Positions 46,857 to 58,454 of a DNA stretch of 64,000 bases are shown in pieces (position 1 is the stretch's first letter; each line of letters opens with the position of its first letter). The notes below the pieces were generated by a model, which was not told the origin of the DNA, searched no databases, and worked only from the letters and a program-made list of their open reading frames with translations. This DNA is from Gymnopilus junonius (taxonomy: Eukaryota; Basidiomycota; Agaricomycetes; Agaricales; Galerinaceae). Both the position numbers and the translations under genes were made by a program. The stretch spans positions 1-64,000 of the forward strand of contig JADNYJ010000150.1 in assembly GCA_015501075.1 (NCBI GenBank). The letters are read 5' to 3'.

Positions 46857-49800
46857 TTAGAACAAATTATACCCTTTCGTAAGCGGTAACAGTTGTGCGG
46901 GCGCAATATCCGCCAGCTCTCCATCAGCTCTGACCTCATAATTTTCCGGATCCACACTCATCTTGGGCGTTTTGTCATTCCACTTCATATCCTTCTTGCC
47001 TACCTTGCGGCAGTTACGCACTGCCTCGCACCGCTTCGCCAGGCCGTAAGAGGCTACGGCGCCGGAGGTGACAGAGATCTCGGATACGAAAGTGACAGAA
47101 TTTAGGGCGGCGGAGCCGGGTTTGGCGCCCCACATGGGTTTGGAGTAGAATGGTTGGACAGAGGGGATGGAGGCATTTGCATCTCCCATCTGAGATACGT
47201 TGGAATTTTGTTGAGATTTATAACTTGGGCTGTGAGTAAAGTTGAAGCGCGTACCTGTGCCCATGCGATCACGCCCGATTTGAGTACCATTTCCGGCTTT
47301 GATCCAAAGTTCTCCGGCTTCCAGAGCACAAGATCCGCGAGCGTGCCCACCGCTACATGACCAACGAGGTGGCTAACTCCATGGGTAATAGCACTGCATG
47401 AAGTCAATCAAAAACACTATCAAATGTGCAGATGATAGAGAAGCGGAGGGAAAATAAAATGAAAAGAAAAAAAAAACATACGGGTTAATAGTGTACTTCG
47501 CAACGTATCTCTTAACTCTCCCGTTGTCCCGCCCCTCCGCATCCCCAAGCTCGACAAGCGGGCCCCTAAACTCCCGCAATTTACTTGCTGTGCGCCACGT
47601 GCGACTGACCACCTCGCCTACACGACCCATAGCTTGTGAGTCAGAACTAATCATCGAGATCGCACCCGTGTCGTGCAGGACATCTTCAGCCGCGACGGTT
47701 TCTGCTCTGATGCGAGATTCGGCGAAGGCGAGATCTTCAGGGATGGAGCGGTCAAGGTGGTGGCAAACCATGAGCATCTAGAAAAGTACATGTGATCTGA
47801 AGTTCGTACATGTCGAGAAACCATTTACTTACGTCCAAGTGTTCATCCAGGGTATTGTTGGTATATGGACGAGTAGGATTTGTCGAGGAAGGAAGAACGT
47901 TTGGCAGGCCACATACCACGATAATATCTGGAGCGTGACCACCGCCTTGATAAAAAGAATGAGCATCCTTGTTTCCGAAAAAAAGAAAGTATGTCTGACG
48001 AACCTGCTCCTTCAGTATGGTATGTATGAATAGTACGGTTTCCAAAGGCAGCGATGGTGCCTATGAACAAACTTATTTTAGATAGAATAATTTCGAAAAA
48101 GCAGTAGGCTTACTCTCAACAAACCCACTCTCATTCAATGTATCTGTATGAATATTAACCTGCTCAAAGCTTGGTTAGAAAGCATTTGTGACTTGCGAAC
48201 AGAGGAACCCACCTGAACATCATATTTATCACCGACATCCAAACAGTTCTCAATAGCAGCCGGCGTACTCCCCCAGTCCTCGTGTAATTTCAGTCCACAT
48301 GCTCCAGCTTGCACAACCTCCTCAAGCGCCTTGGGTCCCGCATCGTTCCCTTTACCCGTGAACCCAAAGTTAACCGCCAACCCATCCGTCGCCTTCAACA
48401 TATGCTCGATATAGAACTTTGAACTGGTACATGTCGTTGCATTCGTGCCAGCACTAGGTCCCGTCCCGCCACCGATCATCGTGGTCGTTCCTGCGGCGAG
48501 GGCTTCCTCGACCTGTTGCGGGCAGATGTAGTGTACGTGCACGTCCAGGGCGCCGGCTGTGACGAGGAGCTTTTCACCTGCAATGACTTCGGTGGAGGAG
48601 CCAATGATGAGTGAGGGGTGTACGTTGGCCATTATGTCGGGGTTGCCGGCTTTGCCGATTCCTGCTATGAGACCGTTCTTGACACCGATGTCTGCCTGAG
48701 AGATGTAAAGAATTGGATGAGGAAGGAGGGAGACGCAAATGGAGATGTACCTTGTAAATTCCAGACCAGTCGATGATAAGTGCATTGGTGATTACGAGGT
48801 CAAGGGTTTCTTCGGAAGATCTATTGGTAGCTTGACCCATACCCTCACGAATAGATTTGCCTAGAAACATTAAAAAATCAAATAAATCAGTCACCTCTCT
48901 CTCAAAACTTTACATAAAACCAAATTATACCTCCGCCAAATTTCGCCTCATCGCCGTAGACAGTCTATCAGAGTACCAATGGTCAGCTGGAGATTTGAAA
49001 GATGGATTTAAAGACATATGGAAGAGCCTCACCTCGTCATGTTCAACCTCGACCCACAATGACGTGTCCCCAAGCCTGACCCTATCTCCCGTGGTAGGGC
49101 CAAACATCGAGATATACGCCTCCTTCCCAATCTCCGTGTCCTCTTGCACCTCCAATGCTCCAGGTTCGGGCGTGTGCCCAAATCCTCTCTTAATCAAGCC
49201 ATCCAATATTTCTTGTCTTCTCCCCGAATCATGCGAAACAGGACCAGAGGCGAGCTTGTTACCGCCAGAGATAATTTGTGCTCCAGCGATGGATACGAGA
49301 GTGACAGTCTTGATGTCGCCTGGTTCGAAGCGGACTGCGGTGCCAGCAGGAATGTCAAGGCGTTTGCCGTAGGATTTGAGGCGGTCGAAGGAGAGAAGAG
49401 GGTTGGTTTCGATGAAGTGGTAGTGTGAGCCGATCTTAGGAGGTAAGTCAGTCAGTGCATATGAAGAAACGAAAGAAGATATACCTTACCTGCACAGGTC
49501 GATCCCCATTATTCGTCACCCTCAACTTGATCCTCTCTCTTCCTTTATTGATCACAATCCTCTCTTTCTTCGCGATGACAGCTCCAGGCTGCTTTTCAGA
49601 AGCATACTCTGCCGCATCGACGACGGGGAAAGCACTTTCAGGCGGAATAGGTAGGAACGATCCATACAGCGCCGCTTCAAGATTACCATCCTCTGTGCAA
49701 ATGGGATCGTGTACAGTCACCAGGAATACTCTAAGCAGCAAAATTCAACCATTTCTTGGAAGCGGGGGAGAACGAAAAATTGACGCACCCATCAGGGAAC

Positions 49801-50115
49801 GTCCCCTCTACCTGAATCTCGTGTAGCAGCCCAGGAACGCTCGGCAACACATGCCTCCTTCCAAGCAGAGTCTTTCCGTGGTGCATAAGTTCTGCAACTG
49901 AGTGTGCCCCATCTCTGATGCGCTCTTGCAGGACGGATGCGATGAGAGCGACCGTTTCGGTTTGGTTGAGCTTGAGGCCGCGGGCAAGGCGTTTTTGCGC
50001 TAGAAAACCTGCCTGAGTTAGTCAGATGAAGGTCGCTGGCTGAGGTGAGGAAAGAAAGAAGATGGGAAAACCTGATGTAATAGGAGCTTGGCCTCTTCAC
50101 GGGTAGGAGATGCAT
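46857..50115 (-). CDS. URE1: Urease
   Basis: Urease (EC 3.5.1.5) hydrolyses urea to ammonia and carbamate, using two nickel ions in the cytosol. Thirteen exons: 50115-50072, 50012-49789, 49730-49490, 49434-49033, 48964-48931, 48860-48751, 48695-48213, 48159-48114, 48060-48004, 47945-47833, 47777-47482, 47393-47255, 47189-46857. Gamma, beta and alpha regions are fused, as in plants and fungi, giving 840 residues if exon 1 counts as 15 codons. Nickel ligands are all present: HVH 405/407, carbamylated Lys488 in GLKLHEDWG, His517, His543, Asp631 in SSDSQAMG. The flap MVCHHLD gives Cys590/His591. Exon 1 is 44 nt, one short: the ATG at 50113-50115 reads MHLLP, then the frame slips, while [10 protein letters not shown] is in the next frame. 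A base is apparently missing in the C tract at 50101-50103. UreD, UreF and UreG accessories are not in this window. Confidence 0.93.
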
Positions 50116-50503
50116 TTTCAACAAGTAAGTAGTAGAGTAGGTTGCAGGCGAAAAGTTGAAGGACGTGCGTGCAAGCCACTGAATGAATTTGAAAATGATA
50201 ACAATATGTCCACCTCCCCAACAAATCAATACAATCAGGGCCCAGCTGATTCTTGAGGACGTGAACAGAAAAAGGAGGAGATAAGGTCAGGCTGCTCTGG
50301 TTATCTCTGTATGGATAGTTGCGTTTAGATAAGATAAGGATCGTCCTGCTATAAAACCAAGTAGTACTTAGTAGGAGGTATATGTCAAACTGTTCTACGT
50401 AAAGGAGATGGTAAAACACGCTCTGCTTGATGCTTTATTGAAGAATTCTTTTTCATCCAGCGAAAACCGCAGCAATCGAGGTTGTTTTTGGGTTGTCCTG
50501 ACT
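50116..50503. other. Urease upstream region
   Basis: This is 388 bases holding the urease promoter and leader and the 3' flank of the F-box-like gene. No gene is seen. Confidence 0.5.
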
Positions 50504-52294
50504 TTACCAAGACAGCTTCGTAACGCGTGCACAATTCGTCGAGCCATCAGGCAAGAATAATGGCGAAATTTGTGTACTGTTATCAGTGAATACCCCCTCT
50601 ATTTGAATATCCAACCCTTTTCGACGATAAGCCTGGAGTTGCTGAATAGTCTCCCCTGTCAGGAATGGCGAAAACATTCTTTGCAATTGACGACAGCGCA
50701 ATGTCAGATGTTGAAGAGCGGAAGGTCTTTCGTTACCCATTGGCGGTCCAAATCTGGCCAGGAGAAACTTCGTCAGTCTTTCAGTGCTGATTGTGAAGAG
50801 TCCGTCGAGCCTGAGTTGGGTCAAATATGGAAATGGAAGCTGTCCATCTTTCCTGCACTCGAACATAGAGAGGAAGTTGTCATTTACGTTATCCACCGAT
50901 ACCGTCAAGTCCAGTGCATTGGGGTAGAGAAGGATGCTTGGCATCACATCCAACCATTCGGTTTTAGCACCCTGGATGTATACCCAACGAAGGGACCCGT
51001 TTGTACGTTCAATAAACCTGGTGAAACTGCCTCGGTGAGCCCAAGACCTACTACTCGCACCCATGGAGTGAAGATAGAGACATTGCAATGCCGGCAAAGC
51101 GAGGCCCTGAAAGAGACTACTGATATTTATATCCATCCCTCCTACTATCAGTGGTGCCATAACGATTCTAAAGCGCTGGAGGGCTCGATGTTCGATAGGA
51201 AAATCGTCCTGTACAACATAGTCAGCTACTCCACACCGGACGCACAAAATTTGGAGTTGAGGGCAGGACGTCAGAATTTGGAAACATTCCTTGACCGATA
51301 TGCTCGTAGAATATTGCATCGATACTCCGATGCAAAGTTCAGTGATTTGGTGAAGGGGTAAGTCGAGCAATTGTGAAGCGAATGCATTTTCCATTCTGAA
51401 TTTTCGCAATTTTCTGAGAGTTGCAAAAAATCGTGCATCAAGTCCACCATTATCCAGATAACGGATGCGTGCATTTGTCTTGCGAGACTGGAACGAACAT
51501 TCCTCCAATGCAGGGAACCTGCCCATATGAGCTCGAAGGAGAGGCATGACAAAATTTTGGATCTGTTCTGGAGAATTGCAAATCCAATTAAGCCTTCTGA
51601 AACGATGGGCTGACGTTAATATTGTTCGGATTGTGGAATATTGGAGTAGGGGGTAGCTTATTTGGCCATTGATGTGGACAGAAATCGTGAGTGGTAGAGA
51701 ACCGGATCTCAATATCCAAGACGTTTCTAGCAAATGAGGAAGCTGAGACCTGTAGGCCTCAAAAGTCGCGTTTGCACTGATGTCCACTTTTAAGACCGTC
51801 CACAGCTGCGGAGTGTGCAAAGCGACTGTACGCCACCTCCGACATATCTGAGAAAGTAAAAGCGGAGCTTCTGATGGTTTAGGACGATTGGGCGCATCTT
51901 CCCAACAAGGGCTCCAGTAACTGTAAGGAAGGCAGTATAGGAAGATTTTGGACAGAATTTCTGGCTGAAGCGCTCGGAGTGGGTGGAGGACGGCCTCGTG
52001 CTGCCTCAGGATATCATGTATATATGCTCTCTTCCTCTTCTTTTCCTCAAGAATGTTGAAGAGGTAAGCAATTTCCGCATCCATCGAGTGTAACTGTGAA
52101 TTCAAAGTTTGCGCAACCGTTCGAGATGCCTGTTTTTCATTTTCCGAAGGAGGTGTGTTAGAAGAAGCGAGATGGGGGAGAGGACGATCTGGGAGCTGGC
52201 TATCGAAATCCATAACCTTGCCTGGTACTGTTAGTGGTCGTTCTTGACCTTTGTTGTGCGTCGAGTAGAAGGTGTGTAAACCACGAGTTTGCAA
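50504..52294 (-). CDS. F-box-like protein
   Basis: A single-exon protein of 596 residues. A helical segment (AEIAYLFNILEEKKRKRAYI, then HDILRQHEAVLHPLRA) leads into an F-box-like motif LQPEILSKIFLYCLP and LLLSQICRRWRTVALHTPQLW (about residues 108-170), the standard arrangement of the large agaric F-box-like family. These are thought to be substrate receptors of SCF ubiquitin ligases through Skp1 binding. The rest has leucine-rich spacing (LPALQCLYLHSMG, LTQLRLDGLF) without a clean repeat. An earlier Met (MDFDSQ, about 27 codons in) is an alternative start. It lies next to kinase fragments and another F-box-like gene. Confidence 0.78.
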   Translation of the reverse strand: MQTRGLHTFYSTHNKGQERPLTVPGKVMDFDSQLPDRPLPHLASSNTPPSENEKQASRTVAQTLNSQLHSMDAEIAYLFNILEEKKRKRAYIHDILRQHEAVLHPLRALQPEILSKIFLYCLPYSYWSPCWEDAPNRPKPSEAPLLLSQICRRWRTVALHTPQLWTVLKVDISANATFEAYRSQLPHLLETSWILRSGSLPLTISVHINGQISYPLLQYSTIRTILTSAHRFRRLNWICNSPEQIQNFVMPLLRAHMGRFPALEECSFQSRKTNARIRYLDNGGLDARFFATLRKLRKFRMENAFASQLLDLPLHQITELCIGVSMQYSTSISVKECFQILTSCPQLQILCVRCGVADYVVQDDFPIEHRALQRFRIVMAPLIVGGMDINISSLFQGLALPALQCLYLHSMGASSRSWAHRGSFTRFIERTNGSLRWVYIQGAKTEWLDVMPSILLYPNALDLTVSVDNVNDNFLSMFECRKDGQLPFPYLTQLRLDGLFTISTERLTKFLLARFGPPMGNERPSALQHLTLRCRQLQRMFSPFLTGETIQQLQAYRRKGLDIQIEGVFTDNSTQISPLFLPDGSTNCARVTKLSW

Positions 52295-52512
52295 CGAGCC
52301 ATCGATGAAACCATCTATTTTGGAAATGACAGGGACAAATGGGAAATTGACATCAGATCAATTCAAATGTTCCTTTGCTTGCCATATTGGTTTGCCAACA
52401 ACCCCATACGGGACAGTATTGGATGCCGTTTGCCCTTTAAGCCTCTTCTGTTTGCCTCATCCTAGATACGCGACAAGGCAAAAACTGCATAAAGTAAAAC
52501 GGCAAACAATAA

Positions 52513-53317
52513 TCAGACAGGGTCCTCCAAAAACCATGGGTGTTCCAAAATTTCGGCAGCCGTGGGTCTCAACGCAGGATCAAGATCCAAGATCCAGCTC
52601 AAAAGCGAACTTATCTGCACCGACAGGGGGCACTCCGACAGGATTATTCGATTTTGATTGGGATTGTCATTCACGCCATTCAGGCGGTAAGGGGTCTGCC
52701 ATTGCAGCCATGCACTCAGGCAGCCCAATATTCCGGCTCCATAGAAAAGCGAGGATCCAGAAAATATTTCGTAGATCTATGAAGTCATTTATTAATCTTG
52801 TCCTGTGAACGAAAAGGAGAGAGATGTTACCGCCGTGCCAACTGCCAATATATCAGCTGCTGGCTGCGCGGGGGGTCACCAGCTTCCTGAATAACATTGG
52901 TGAAGACTACTTCGGCAGCAATACACTCCTTACTGCTTTGAAAATATGTTGGCCAACTTCCAACCACATGAGCTAAGTATGTGAAAAGGATCCTGATGAA
53001 AAAATGGAATAGCAGATTGTCATCAAAAAAACCTGCTCACCACCTCCAAAATCAAGTATCACTGTATGAGGAAAATTCGAGGAGGTTATTTTATTATAAT
53101 ATTCGTGAAGGCAGATTAGTGCAACTAAGTAGCTAGGTAGTGAAAAAGTCTGATCATCAACGGATTTGGTCAACATGACAGACATCTTATAGTCATCAAG
53201 ACTCAGCATAACGCTGTCGGTGACCTTGACAACAACCCATGTTGCACTTGTCTCGTCGTTTTCTACCCTCTGCGCAAGCCAAACTGTTGAATACGACCCA
53301 TATCCGAGCTTGTGCAT
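52513..53317 (-). pseudogene. SRPK-like kinase fragment (P-loop plus C-terminal lobe)
   Basis: Starts with the glycine-rich loop MHKLGYGSYSTVWLAQ and the VVVKV lysine strand. A degenerate DFG-like VILDFGGG follows, then EAGDPPRSQQLIYWQ-type sequence and a kinase C-terminus LLSWILDLDPALRPTAAEIL then EHPWFLEDPV. The αC-to-catalytic-loop part (HRD or equivalent) is missing between them. That missing part lies upstream of the P-loop, at 53378-53710. A functional kinase cannot be read from this order, so it is probably a remnant. Confidence 0.55.
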
Positions 53318-53377
53318 GATCCTGTAAGCTCCATGACATAACCAGGTAGAGAGAAAGTGGGAAGAATGGCACTCAAA

Positions 53378-53710
53378 TCAACATCGTCCAGATTTTGGGC
53401 GTCGAGCTCTGGGAAGGCAGCTCCGGTTCCTTGGATGTAAATCTAGCGGCAGCGTAGTATGACTTTGAACGATGACAGTGGAGGAGATAACAAAAGAAAG
53501 CGCACCTCCCTGAACAAACCCTACGGTGTGTAGGTGTACTAAGCCCTTTACAAGGAGGACCTTACAAGCCGCCTCACACTCAAGCGGGGAGCGTTCGTAA
53601 TGCAAAAGCTGAAGAAGCAGTACCATGACTTCCGTCATCAGAACTGAGTGAGTGCCGTTGGTACCATGCAGAAGGAAGTCATCTAGAAGCGTTAGTACAT
53701 GATTGTAGAG
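53378..53710 (-). pseudogene. SRPK-like kinase fragment (hinge and catalytic-loop region)
   Basis: Reads YNHVLTLLDDFLLHGTNGTH, then SVLMTEVMVLLLQLL, GLVHLHTVGFVQG, an intron-like gap, DLHPRN and TAFPELDAQNLDDVDLSAIL. This matches the region from the hinge to just past the catalytic loop of SRPK-type kinases found in agarics. It lies 5' of the P-loop fragment on the same strand, so the kinase order is permuted, either by rearrangement or by two overlapping deleted copies. Confidence 0.5.
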
Positions 53711-54209
53711 GAGGGTTATTTCCCCCGAACACCGTTCCCCGAGTCTTGACCTGCGATAATGAGGTGAAAACCCCTGCGAACATAGGCCGACATGCGTTCA
53801 AAGTCATGAAAGTGGAAATGAGCTGAGCTGAAAGTGAGTTCTCGCGAAAACATGATAGGAAGGGAAGACGACAGGTGGCGAGGCCGGCGCTCGAGCTGAA
53901 GCGTCGTGATTGTTTGGTTCATGGAGTCAATTTTCTGTGTCTCGTGAAGTAAACGCGTCGCGTCTTATCCCCGTATGGATTCGACTTTCTAGATAAGATA
54001 ATGCTGCGAGGCACATGATGTCCTTGATGCCATTGCTTCCCCTACTCCGAGTCGGAGTTCCCTGCTTACTCTTCTCCCTCCAGCTACAACTCTGCCTCTG
54101 ACTCTTTCGCCCATCTTGCCTGGATCTGCTGAATAGACCCCTGCTTCCAACCAGCGTATCTCTAGTATCGGATACACTGTCGACATTCTGATTAAGCTTT
54201 TGGCTAACT
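53711..54209. other. Intergenic region
   Basis: About 500 bases between the kinase fragments and the F-box-like gene. Minus-strand frames here mostly mirror the leader of the plus-strand gene. No gene is supported. Confidence 0.4.
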
Positions 54210-55344
54210 ATGGAGTCCGACGACGCTAGCATTGTCAAAATCATGTTGCCTCCAGAACTGCAGTACCTCATCTTCGAGCAGACGGCATACGTCGGAGGTC
54301 TTAAAGTCGCTCTGAAGCTTATGCTAGTTTCCAAAGCCATCCACGACTTGTATGTACATTAAAAATTTATCTCACACGTCCTCCATTGGCCTTCCTTTCC
54401 AGAATAAAACCCACCTTATATGCAATATTCAAACAACTCTCCTGGTCGCGCTCCTTTCCCGACTTCGACGCATTCTCACCCGTCCCATCCGGCCTTTCGC
54501 CTTCTCACAAACCCACCCTTGCCTCTCTAGGCCCATACGCCCGACACCTCATAATAGCTGGTCTCAAATCCCCCTCGCGCATTACCGAAGTCATATCCTC
54601 CTGCCCCAACACCCTAAATCTCGCCGTATGGGTTCAATGTCCCTTCTCCCTCATTTTACCCTCACTGGAGGTGTTGACAAATCTCCAACGGCTCTCAGCG
54701 GACTTTGAGACGATAACACGGGAAGAGTTCCTCGATTGCAAGGTGCTGCATAGGTTATCCTACTTGGACATTATCGGATTTCCGAGTGGTGGATGGGAGG
54801 AATGGTCTATGCTCACGCACCTGCCAAATTTGACGAATATGTGCTTGAATAATATTGTTGATATCGGGATCGTCAATGACCTCCTGCTATCCTGCCCTTC
54901 GTTGCGAATTTTGATTCTGCTGGATGACCATTCCTTAGGATGGGATGAAAAAGCTGTGGATATTCAAGATTTTAGGTTGGTCTTGATGCAGGAATGCAAA
55001 CACGTTAATATTCTCGAAGATTGGATGAACGGTGCGAGGGGGACCTTGGATACGTGGAGTTTTGCCGACTTATTTCGCTTGCTAGGCGCCGTAAGTTGAT
55101 TTACCTTTCCCGGAAATTGTTAAGTCGACGTTTCGGTATTCATATTTACGACGTGTAGGCTCCTTCTTCCAGGATAATTCTCAGAGATGGGTGCAAAGAC
55201 CTTTCGAGTGGAAGAAGCAGCTTAACGAAGAAGGCAGTAACTGGTTTTCAACCCTTGAATATGTAAGGCTTTCTTTCGAAGCTTGCTGCTTGAGTTCATC
55301 ACGCTTATTATGTGTATTTTAAATTCTTTCAGACAGATCCGTAG
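54210..55344 (+). CDS. F-box-like protein (short)
   Basis: Four exons: 54210-54349, 54403-55090, 55173-55262, 55333-55344, 309 residues. The N-terminus IMLPPELQYLIFEQTAY is the F-box-like start. It is followed by TLYAIFKQLSWSRSF, leucine-rich stretches (LPSLEVLTNLQRLSADFETI, LTHLPNLTNMCLNN) and a C-terminal motif RPFEWKKQLNEEGSNWF that I have seen as a typical ending of such agaric proteins. Without the third exon's acceptor at 55172 the frame would end at 55099. Likely role: Skp1-dependent substrate adaptor, inferred from the family. Confidence 0.65.
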
Positions 55345-55349
55345 CCATT

Positions 55350-55709
55350 ATGATTCATAACGTTACAAACACAAAGACACTCAGGTGCCTAGCGGCATAC
55401 CAACAGGCCCAGATGGATCAGATATATAATTTGCTCAATTTGAGTACCAACACAGGACTGTGGAATCCTAGGATTGGCCCTTCATTCACCATTGTTACTG
55501 AAAGGCCAGCGGGGCACCAACGCACCAACTTGACAATTAACAATTATGATAATTATCCTCCTGATCTTTGCTTTTTCTTTGTTCGGCATAACTCAAATGC
55601 ACTATTCGTGGGCCAGTCCTCTTTCAAAACGCTGTGCGGCGGCCTTCCGTTAAGATATAAACCTAAGCATGCTTTCCCCGAGTCCTGTTTTTTCCACTTG
55701 CGAGAGTAA
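55350..55709 (+). CDS. Hypothetical small protein
   Basis: An open frame of 119 residues starting five bases after the F-box-like stop. It is not recognised. It contains LTINNYDNYPPDLCFFFVRH and SSFKTLCGGLPLRYKP. It could be an independent gene, part of the next gene, or spurious. Confidence 0.25.
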   Translation: MIHNVTNTKTLRCLAAYQQAQMDQIYNLLNLSTNTGLWNPRIGPSFTIVTERPAGHQRTNLTINNYDNYPPDLCFFFVRHNSNALFVGQSSFKTLCGGLPLRYKPKHAFPESCFFHLRE

Positions 55710-55847
55710 CCGGTCCACCAGCGTTTTGTGTTCTGCCACCGTCTCAAAGTGATTATGTCTTTCACATCTTTTGAATGTTGCGAATCCCCATATGTTTATA
55801 AGTAAGTATATTCTTCTCTCAACGTCAACTCTGATCTTTGTTCTCAG

Positions 55848-56514
55848 AAGGATCCTTTTACCTGGACTGCAGACCTTATCTCTCTTATAAGGATCATAAA
55901 GCCGAATCCTGCCCTACAATTGGTATTTTTGTAAGTAAACCATCAACGTAAGTTTACCTCCGCGATAATTGTTCAGAACGTTTCTTGATTAGATTAGTCC
56001 TAGCGTACCTCCCACTTGTCATCCCCGAGATATTTTCTCGGACTATGAATTCGTAACCTCCCCTCCTCCTCCAATTGACGGCATCCCAGCCAACGTACTG
56101 TACACCTACTACGACTTCGAAACACCTGTTCCTTGGAGCTGGAAGCTGGTTTCAGAAGGAAAATATTGGGAGAAACCAGATGGAAGCCTTGTCTGCGCTC
56201 AGCCATGTGGCAGACAAGAATGGCTTGCACCAGAATGTAGGATGATCTTCCATGCTGCCTCTGATGATTTTAAAGATATCCCAGAACATGAGTCTGATCA
56301 CCTCACAGACTCCGAACATTATTGCAAACCCCTCGGTTGCCTTTGTGATTTCAAGGATGGGAAGGGCTACGTTCGCATAGGGTTATTGAAGAGGCATCTA
56401 ATCGACAAGGGAAAAATGAATCAAGAGAAGGCGAACAAAATTGGCGCATATTTGGCTCGGTTCGAACGACCAGGGGGAGTTGCGAGTCCTACAAGGGTTA
56501 GCCGAAGGCGTTGA
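55848..56514 (+). CDS. Hypothetical protein, C-terminal exons
   Basis: Coding-like segments: DPFTWTADLISLIRIIKPNP near 55850-55915, then after an intron (donor GTAAGT near 55930, acceptor near 55992) PTCHPRDIFSDYEFVTSPPP, VLYTYYDFETPVPWSWKLVS, EGKYWEKPDGSLVCAQPCGR and, at the end, KRHLIDKGKMNQEKANKIGA then FERPGG. The start is not resolved; an ATG at 55755 is possible but its phase does not fit. I do not recognise the family. The Trp/Tyr/Pro-rich core and spaced Cys (CAQPCGR, CKPLGCLC) suggest a folded domain. Uncertain. Confidence 0.4.
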
Positions 56515-58454
56515 GTGCAGATACATTGGACGTGTAATCTTCTTCATTTACTAGTGCTTTATTATGCGGTGTGGACAGGAATGCTGGTAATGACCACATA
56601 GCTTCCAATAAAATAAATTTGACCGTACCATGGGTATCATACTCCTACGGTCGGTGAGTTGATCTTGGAGCCTGGGCGCTTGTTTCCATTCGCGTGGCCT
56701 TAGCCTGAAGGCCTCGGCGGGATGGGAGAGACCCTTTCGAAAATAGTCTATGCTCCATTTAGGGTACTTGTGTTCTGCATTGGGAATGAGGACATCCAGA
56801 ACTGGAACTAGAATGAGCGCGAGCTTCACCGTAACTAAATGATTGCCTAACGACTTGGTGACATCTTACAATGCTCGCCGCCCTCTTGGTAGGATCGACG
56901 TTCAGTACTCGCACAGATAATTATTTTTTGGGTGAAGCGAAGGTGAACCTAGCGCTCGTCCTTTTATTTGGTGTGACCTGAGGGAGTCAAAACGTAGCTT
57001 ATCCGATTTGGAATGGAATTCTCCAGACCGCCTGAGCACGTAGGGCGCCCAAAATCCATAGCAGTTACACGTGCCGATTCTAAGTCTGTGGGGAGCAACG
57101 CCCAAAATGCTATATAGCAAACCTACTTGGCGGGATCATTGGCTATGCCTTCCTTAAACGACGCAACCTCTGCCAGGCGGCCTTCAATAGTATTAATTGC
57201 TTCCTCTGGCTTGCGTGGACTGTAGGTCGAAGCTCGGGAATTGGCACAGCAAGTCGACCAGCACCTGTTGAACGCTCAAACCATTAGAGGCTTTGTGATC
57301 GGTGTCGACAATTCGAATCCACTCAGTGGCTGATAGTGGAGAAAGGTGGAGCAGCAGCACTGGTAGCTTATATATCAAGCAACGTACAAACGAGCTTTCC
57401 AGGCAGGAGCTTAGTGGCCGTCTGGTCATTGGCGGCGAAGCTGCGAGCAAAGGTTGTCGATGCGTATGAAGTTTCAATAGAGGACTAAAGCTCACCTGAA
57501 AGTTGGATTTCTTGTGCAATGACGATCTAAATTGAAGCGATCCAGCCTTAAACTGTACTCCCGTCCTCCTTCAGACGAATTATTACGCTAGTTACCAGTA
57601 TCAGCGCGGATGAATGGAGAAGACGAGCCGATGAACAACCTTGAGTCCAACGAAGAAAATTGGGTCAGGGGTTACGACTAGATACCAGGGCTTTGATGCA
57701 GGAATTTTAAGAGATGAGAGGACGCGGCAAGGAGGGTTCATCATGGTTAAGTTGAAGGAGGTGTACACAAGTTGGGATCGAAGGTGCCATGTGCCGTTTG
57801 TAGGTGTGTCTCAGAGCTTCTTGTGTTCATGTTGTCCTCATGGGCAATCATCGCTCTATAATTCCTAGAACACGAAGCACGCATACCTGAAAATATTAGA
57901 GCTAAGCTGTTCAAGGTGAAAACAGACGACCGCTCGAATGTGTTCTCAGCCAGGTTTTTGTATTCCGAACTGGCCGTCCAAGTGTTATCTGTGTAATGAC
58001 TCCAGAATGACTTGTGAAAATTCACTCACAATTAATTAAATATGATGCGTCTATTTAACGATTCCCTGCTTGTTTCCTGCGAACATTAACCAATAAAGCG
58101 CTGAGACGCCGTTATGACTGGATATGGCTCGTAGCGCCTCATTGGCGGCCTATTTTTAGCATCCCGAGCGGTGAGCCAATCACGGGTATTATCAACCAAA
58201 TTTCCGGTGTAGAACTTCAATTGGCCTCCACACCTCATTCACTGAAATCCACGAGCGTGTAATACAGCTCCCGCACTGGCCTGCTGACCGTCAGTACCTT
58301 CTGGGGGATTCGCGGTAGCACATGATACGATGTGACGTTTTACGGATGCAAGGTTTCTCCTTACATGTGATTGTTATCATTGCGCAACGGTCAAAAGGTG
58401 CACCTATTTAATCTTTTCTTTCTCTTATCCTTTCCCTGAAACCAGTACCAGACA
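56515..58454. other. Intergenic with unresolved minus-strand coding remnants
   Basis: Minus-strand frames have protein-like segments, notably RKPEEAINTIEGRLAEVASF and KEGIANDPAK near 57130-57215, VQQVLVDLLCQFPSFDLQS near 57230, and the frame at 57120-56902. I could not assemble a gene. About 600 bases before 58455 have nothing recognisable except probable promoter sequence. Confidence 0.35.

Noticed and set aside
50570..51361. 263-codon plus-strand frame
   Set aside because: It is fully antisense to the F-box-like gene, which has a clear F-box and a longer frame.
52272..52808. 178-codon plus-strand open frame
   Set aside because: It is the shadow of the minus-strand kinase C-terminal fragment and has no motif of its own.
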